This document shows positions 58,822 through 64,000 of a stretch of 64,000 nt of DNA, in pieces. The stretch spans positions 1-64,000 of the forward strand of contig JAIPBT010000012.1 of assembly GCA_021738565.1 (NCBI GenBank), read 5' to 3'. The stretch comes from Bacteroidales bacterium (GTDB taxonomy: Bacteria; Bacteroidota; Bacteroidia; Bacteroidales; GCA-2748055). Under the pieces are notes generated by a model. That model was not told where the DNA came from and ran no database searches. It saw only the letters and a program-made list of their open reading frames with translations. Numbering within the stretch: the first letter of the stretch is position 1; each line of letters starts with the position of its first letter. The position numbers were made by a program, and so were the translations under genes.

Positions 58822-60876
58822 CTAAAGATCTTCTTCGGAAGCGGGCAGACCGACGCTGAATTTACTGCCGGCGCCCTTGCGACTCACAGCCTTGATCCAA
58901 CCGTGATTCATTTCCGCCAATTCCCTGGATAATTTCAGTCCGAGGCCGGTTCCTTTTTCGTTGCGGGTACCTGGGATTGATTTCGTTTCTCCGTTAGAAA
59001 AGATCGCCTCAAGTTGCGATGAACTCATGCCAATCCCGTTGTCTTCAACTTCGATCAGAACTTTTCGGTTCGCCTGGCTGAAATAGGAATTTACTGACAC
59101 CTTTCCCCCCGGGTTGGTAAATTTCACGGCATTGCTGACCAGGTTCCTGATGATCAGTTTAACATGCTCCCTGTCGGCAAAGACACTCAGACTTTCTGAA
59201 ATATTTATTTCCAGGTTGATGTTTTTTTCCTTTAACGGTAGCCTGAACAAGGACATTGTATCATTTATTACAGGTTTCAGTTCAAACTTTACAACGATGT
59301 GGGTAAGCTCCCCTGTCTTTGTTCTTCCCCAGGCAAGCAGATTCTCAAGCAGATTCAAAACCGCCCCAGAGCTTTCGGCAGCAAGCATGATCATCTCCTG
59401 TGCCTCCTTCTGCTTTAACTGACCGATGGCAAGCATCTCAAGAACCTGCCTGATGTAGCCAACGGGCCCCCTGATGTCATGCCCCAGGATAGCAAAAAAA
59501 CTGTTACGAATATTGATCTCTTTTTGCAAATCAGAATTAAATTTGCTGAGCTTCTTCTGCTGTTCGGTGAGCGCAAGCGATTTTTCATTTAACTCTTTGG
59601 TTCTCTTCTCAACCAGCATTTCCAGTTGCTCCCTGATCGTGGTATTTTCCTTGGAAAGCTTTTCTGCCATTTTAAAATCATGGTTCCCTTTGCCTGAAAA
59701 AATCATTGCATAAATAACCAGGTAAACAAACATCATCACATGTGATATATATCCAGTATTGATGCAATCAGCGACATAAAGCATGTCATTAATGGCCCCA
59801 ATTGCCACAATGGCCAGGCCAATGGCAAATGCCGGCGCATATTTCCTTCCTCTGACCCACGCAATGATCATTGTATATAGGATAACAGCCAGCGCCAAAA
59901 AGACAAAATACATGTAATAATTATACGCCTCTGAAAACAGGCTCACAGGACTGAAAATGACAAGAAGGATCATCAGTGAGCAGATCCAAAGTATGATCTT
60001 AAAAAGTAGTTTTGGGAAATCACCCGGGAAGATGAACCTGATCATCATTACAAACAGGGGAACAAGGATGTCAAAACTTAGGTACTCCAATCTCAACCTG
60101 GTTATACCATTTGAAATAAAACTGTCTGAAATTGCTGTATCGCTGAGCAGGAATATCCTGAATGCCATCATCAGACATATGAGCGAAAAGAACAACTTGT
60201 ACAATTCTGCGCGGATCAGGTACAATCCCATAAAGTATATACCGATGATCAGAAATGCACCCATCAGGAAGAAATCCATGAACTGCCTGTTTGCCCTGTC
60301 ATGCATAATGTCAACTGTGGTCCCGATTTCAACACTTCCCCGGATACCTCCTGACCGGTGTTCAAAGTTTGAAACATGAACAACAAGATCCATCTCATTG
60401 GATTTCGGGGTAAACACGAACATCACCGGTGCATAACTGAAAGTGCTCTGATACCTGTTGGCACTTGGAAATCCGTTGAAGCCGATATTAACCCCGTTGA
60501 TATAGTATCCGGAAGCAGAAAACACCTCTGTAAATCTCAGTGCCAGTCGTTCTACATCACCGGGCAAAAGTATTTTTAATTGATAGGTGGCAAAACCCTT
60601 TGGTCTGATGCCAGTTACTATATCCCCAAGTTGTCCCCATGCAGAGGGTACCGGAACAAAATGGCCGCCTTCATTCTCTTCGCTTATCGGATTTGTAATC
60701 TGCTCCCAGAAGAATTTCCATTCCCCCTCAATGGTCAGTATCCCACTTTTACTGAAATCATACCCCTGAAGATCAAGCACTCCTTTTTCTGCCTTTGGTT
60801 GTGCAACAACCCAGGCAGTAATTGCGCTGATGAACAGAAACGTTATGATCCGTTTTGCATGGTGAGGCATAGACAT
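58822..60876 (-). CDS. 7TM-DISM sensor histidine kinase
   Basis: 7TM region; FAILGHDIRGPVGYIRQVLEM (H box), NLVSNAVKFTNPGG, GTGLGLKLSRELAEMN; no receiver domain. Confidence 0.9.
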   Translation of the reverse strand: MSMPHHAKRIITFLFISAITAWVVAQPKAEKGVLDLQGYDFSKSGILTIEGEWKFFWEQITNPISEENEGGHFVPVPSAWGQLGDIVTGIRPKGFATYQLKILLPGDVERLALRFTEVFSASGYYINGVNIGFNGFPSANRYQSTFSYAPVMFVFTPKSNEMDLVVHVSNFEHRSGGIRGSVEIGTTVDIMHDRANRQFMDFFLMGAFLIIGIYFMGLYLIRAELYKLFFSLICLMMAFRIFLLSDTAISDSFISNGITRLRLEYLSFDILVPLFVMMIRFIFPGDFPKLLFKIILWICSLMILLVIFSPVSLFSEAYNYYMYFVFLALAVILYTMIIAWVRGRKYAPAFAIGLAIVAIGAINDMLYVADCINTGYISHVMMFVYLVIYAMIFSGKGNHDFKMAEKLSKENTTIREQLEMLVEKRTKELNEKSLALTEQQKKLSKFNSDLQKEINIRNSFFAILGHDIRGPVGYIRQVLEMLAIGQLKQKEAQEMIMLAAESSGAVLNLLENLLAWGRTKTGELTHIVVKFELKPVINDTMSLFRLPLKEKNINLEINISESLSVFADREHVKLIIRNLVSNAVKFTNPGGKVSVNSYFSQANRKVLIEVEDNGIGMSSSQLEAIFSNGETKSIPGTRNEKGTGLGLKLSRELAEMNHGWIKAVSRKGAGSKFSVGLPASEEDL

Positions 60877-60896
60877 CGCTTAAACAACCTACTAAT

Positions 60897-61841
60897 CTAA
60901 GAATTATTTTTATTGTTATGTGCCGTTTTGAGCTTAACAATCCTGCTGAGTCTGTTAAAAATTATCAGTGCCCCTGCCGTAATCAACATACCTGTCAGGG
61001 TGATCCAGTTTGGTGATTCTTCAGGCAAAATGAACCATGCAAGCGCCGCACCGGAAACCGGGATCAAAAATTTCCAGAGATTCAAATCAGAAACAACAAT
61101 TCCTGGTTTTTTCAGCAAAACGACCCAGATTGAAATTGCAACAGCCGAGAGGATACTGAGCCACCCCAGTGAAAAGTAATATACCGGAGGTTTTGGAGAA
61201 AAATCCAACCCCTCAACGGGAAGTGAAAATAAAAAAAGAAGCAGCCCTCCAAACACCATTGATACTGAGCTCAATACAAGCGGCGGTATGCTTCTTTTTT
61301 CTAGGGCAATGATAACATTGGAAAAACCCGAAATGATGTTGTTGCCAATCAGTATCAGTATGCCCAAAAGGTTGATTGCTCCCGACATCCCTTTGTTTCT
61401 GCCAAAAATTACAAGCACAATCCCGGAAAAACCAAACAGAATTACAAGCGCCTTCTTCATTGTAATTTTATCATCGGGCATGACAATATGTGCAACAATG
61501 GCAATAAACAGGGGCCCTGAACCAATAACAATCGCACCTACTGATCCGGGAACAAGGTTGATTCCGGTGTAGAACAATGCATATTGCAGGAACGTCTGCA
61601 GGAGTCCGATAAGCAGAATAAACCTGATATTATCCTTCAATATCCTGAAAAACGCGGGATTGAAATAGAGCGCAACAGGAAATACAAGAACTCCGGATAT
61701 AAAAAACCTGATTCCTGCAAATTGCAGCGGAGTTGTATAGGGCAATCCCAACTTAATACCCACAAAAGCCGAGGACCAGAGCAAGCACGCCAGGATTGCC
61801 TGCAGGGTGATTTTTAGCTGCCCCTGAATCATAGGGCGCAA
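60897..61841 (-). CDS. DMT/EamA-family transporter
   Basis: LACLLWSSAFVGIKLGL; about 10 TM helices. Confidence 0.88.
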   Translation of the reverse strand: MRPMIQGQLKITLQAILACLLWSSAFVGIKLGLPYTTPLQFAGIRFFISGVLVFPVALYFNPAFFRILKDNIRFILLIGLLQTFLQYALFYTGINLVPGSVGAIVIGSGPLFIAIVAHIVMPDDKITMKKALVILFGFSGIVLVIFGRNKGMSGAINLLGILILIGNNIISGFSNVIIALEKRSIPPLVLSSVSMVFGGLLLFLFSLPVEGLDFSPKPPVYYFSLGWLSILSAVAISIWVVLLKKPGIVVSDLNLWKFLIPVSGAALAWFILPEESPNWITLTGMLITAGALIIFNRLSRIVKLKTAHNNKNNS

Positions 61842-61877
61842 ATATAGAAATATTTAAAATCGCCGGTATTGTTGTGT

Positions 61878-63230
61878 TCAGTAATCATCCCCCGGTGCGA
61901 AATCATTTTTCCTGCTCATCCATCTGCCACGGGTAAAATCAGGGAAGTCCTGGGGTTCCCCGTTATTGGCAATGGAGGTTTCAGACAGCGGGGTTATGGC
62001 GCTCCAGGCTGCAGCATCATAAGCGTCAAGGGGTGCGGGTAATTTTCGTTTGACCACTTCAACAAAAGCATGGTCAACAAAGAAATCCATTCCCCCATGA
62101 CCTGAACCTTCTGCATAGTCTCCGTATTTTTTCCACAACGGGTGGTCATATCTTTCAAGGAAACTGTCCATTTTTTCCCAGCCATGCCCTTCACTCACTC
62201 CCTCTATGAAGATCCTTTTTGTATGTTGATCAAATTCTGTGATCCCTCCTGTACCCTGCACCCTGAAACCAAGGGAATAGGGCCTTGGTAAATTCGTATC
62301 GTGTGTAACGATGACAGATTCACCACGGGCTGTGGTAATGGTCGTTGTAACTATATCTCCCAGTTTCCAACGAAGCTTTGCGTTCTCATGACCTGGTCCT
62401 CCTTCCGGGTGACTCACAATATAATCGTGCAGCCCCCGTGACTTGGTTGCAACGGATACCAGTGATTCAAACCTGTTGCCCCGGTTGATATCGAATATCG
62501 TGGCGATCGGTCCTACCCCATGCGTCGGATAGAGGTCTGCGTTTCTTTTCAAAGAATGCTCAGTTCTCCAGGAAGCTTCATTGATCGCCTTACTGCCAAA
62601 CTCCACGCCGCCTCCGTGGGCCTGTTTACCATTGTTGAATTTCACTTCCCTTAAGTCATGCTGGTAACCGCAGCGGGCGTGGATCAGCTCACCAAACAGG
62701 TTGTCTCTGACCATCTGCAGTACAGCCATCACGTCCCTTCGGTAACATACATTCTCCAGGATCATTACCGGAACCCCCGTTTCCTCGTAAGTATTCACCA
62801 GGTCCCAGCACTCCTCCAGGGTGTTCGCGGCTGACACTTCAACTCCTGCATATACGCCTGCTTTCATTGCAGCAACCGACATCCTGGTGTGCCACAACCA
62901 CGGCGTGGAAATGATCACTCCATCCAGTTCCTCTTTTTCGAGCATGTCCAGGTAGGCATATTCATGATCCCCGTAACTGGCAGCTGGTTTGAATCCATTC
63001 TCTTCAATCATTGCTTCAGCTTTCCCCAGCGCCTGCGGATTTATATCGCAAATTGCGGGAACAACTATATCTTCCCTCTGCAGAAGATTTCTCAAATGAC
63101 TTCTTCCGCGCAATCCTACACCTATGAACCCAATTTTTGCTTTGGTCTGCAAAGAAGCTGCTAACAGTTCAGGCATGATCAGTGTAACTGCACCTGCAGT
63201 TCCGGTTTTTATAAATGTCCTTCTCTTCAT
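61878..63230 (-). CDS. Gfo/Idh/MocA-family oxidoreductase with Tat-like signal
   Basis: MKRRTFIKTGTAGAVTLIMPEL; KIGFIGVGLRGRSHLRNLL; GVYAGVEVSAANTLEECWDLV. Confidence 0.9.
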   Translation of the reverse strand: MKRRTFIKTGTAGAVTLIMPELLAASLQTKAKIGFIGVGLRGRSHLRNLLQREDIVVPAICDINPQALGKAEAMIEENGFKPAASYGDHEYAYLDMLEKEELDGVIISTPWLWHTRMSVAAMKAGVYAGVEVSAANTLEECWDLVNTYEETGVPVMILENVCYRRDVMAVLQMVRDNLFGELIHARCGYQHDLREVKFNNGKQAHGGGVEFGSKAINEASWRTEHSLKRNADLYPTHGVGPIATIFDINRGNRFESLVSVATKSRGLHDYIVSHPEGGPGHENAKLRWKLGDIVTTTITTARGESVIVTHDTNLPRPYSLGFRVQGTGGITEFDQHTKRIFIEGVSEGHGWEKMDSFLERYDHPLWKKYGDYAEGSGHGGMDFFVDHAFVEVVKRKLPAPLDAYDAAAWSAITPLSETSIANNGEPQDFPDFTRGRWMSRKNDFAPGDDY

Positions 63231-63271
63231 GGCATTTGTTTTTATGGTAAAAGGTTGTTTTTCTTCAATAT

Positions 63272-63994
63272 TTATTTCGCCATTTGCCAGTAATTGTCAC
63301 CTGCCTTCACAGGCTTAATAATATAGACAAATTGCATTGTTTTTGCTGGCATTCTGTATTTTGCATGGGTTTTTGCACCCCATGAATCATCTCCTCCAAC
63401 TCCCATCTGCCGCCGGTTCAGTTTTAGAATTACTTTATCCTGGTGTTCCGGGTCCGACATATGAGTGATCCCGGGTGTGCGCCGTGAAAGATCTTCCCGC
63501 AGATAATGCAAAGCTGAAAATTCGAAATCAGGAACTCCCCTGATCATCATCCCGTCTCCATTTTCATCGTGCAGCACCAGCCACCTGACATCTGTTTTAT
63601 TCCCGTTCTCCTGGGGCGCAGGATAAGGCACATACTGACCGGATACCTTGCCTGAATAATTCCCTACCAGTGATGAAGTATTCCTGTCAGCATAATTCTC
63701 ATGCGGTCCCCTTCCATAATAATCCAGTTCTTCAAGTCTTTCCGGAAGGATCATCCGCATTCCAAAGGCGGGCAATTCCGGATACCTGTTGTTGTCAGGG
63801 TGAATGATAAGATTTTGCACAACCCCGACATCCCCGTTCCCGGTAAAAAGGTAAGTAATGAAGAGGGCTGACCTGTTGTCCGGAAAGGCATACCTGCACT
63901 GGACAAAGTAATTCGTGCTGTCGGGAGACCACGACAACTCTGTAAGCTGAAGACCCTGGGGATAATCTCTCCAGAAATCCAGCCGCTTGTCCAT
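63272..63994 (-). CDS. C-terminal part of a GH2 LacZ-type beta-galactosidase (continues beyond window)
   Basis: RMILPERLEELDYYGRGPHENYADRNTSSLVGNYSGKV (small-chain domain); no authentic N-terminus inside the window. Confidence 0.85.
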   Translation of the reverse strand: MDKRLDFWRDYPQGLQLTELSWSPDSTNYFVQCRYAFPDNRSALFITYLFTGNGDVGVVQNLIIHPDNNRYPELPAFGMRMILPERLEELDYYGRGPHENYADRNTSSLVGNYSGKVSGQYVPYPAPQENGNKTDVRWLVLHDENGDGMMIRGVPDFEFSALHYLREDLSRRTPGITHMSDPEHQDKVILKLNRRQMGVGGDDSWGAKTHAKYRMPAKTMQFVYIIKPVKAGDNYWQMAK

Positions 63995-64000
63995 CTTATT

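Noticed and set aside
1-64000. tRNA, rRNA or prophage/integrase genes
   Set aside because: No tRNA cloverleaf, rRNA-like stretch, transposase or integrase was recognised by eye

Overview
The window looks like a Bacteroidetes (Marinilabiliales/Bacteroidales-like) chromosomal segment. It is dominated by secreted polysaccharide-degrading functions: GH115, a GH30-like enzyme, several GH2-type proteins, two GH9 proteins, GH10, a GH88/105-like hydrolase, a pectate-lyase-like beta-helix protein, a sulfatase, an AGE epimerase and a DUF1080 protein. Three proteins carry T9SS-like C-terminal signals. No SusC/SusD pair is visible. Interspersed genes encode sensors (propeller-Y_Y_Y-SpoIIE; 7TM-DISM histidine kinase), a YceI/DUF5777/cytochrome-c cluster, beta-carbonic anhydrase, an S9 peptidase, a SatD-like HTH protein, and transporters and oxidoreductases. 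The strongest non-coding signal is a ~125 bp imperfect palindromic element. It has two full copies 20 kb apart (17966-18094 and 38090-38212) whose arms differ by compensatory changes, plus half-copies elsewhere. Other notable items are intergenic tandem repeats sharing an 8-bp period, a 66-bp tandem repeat, a 16-bp perfect AT-only hairpin, a DoxX/Tat-like/TIM-barrel fusion, a TIM-barrel/FGE-like fusion that seems to lack catalytic cysteines, and several gene remnants. All family calls come from reading the translations by eye; no database search was run.
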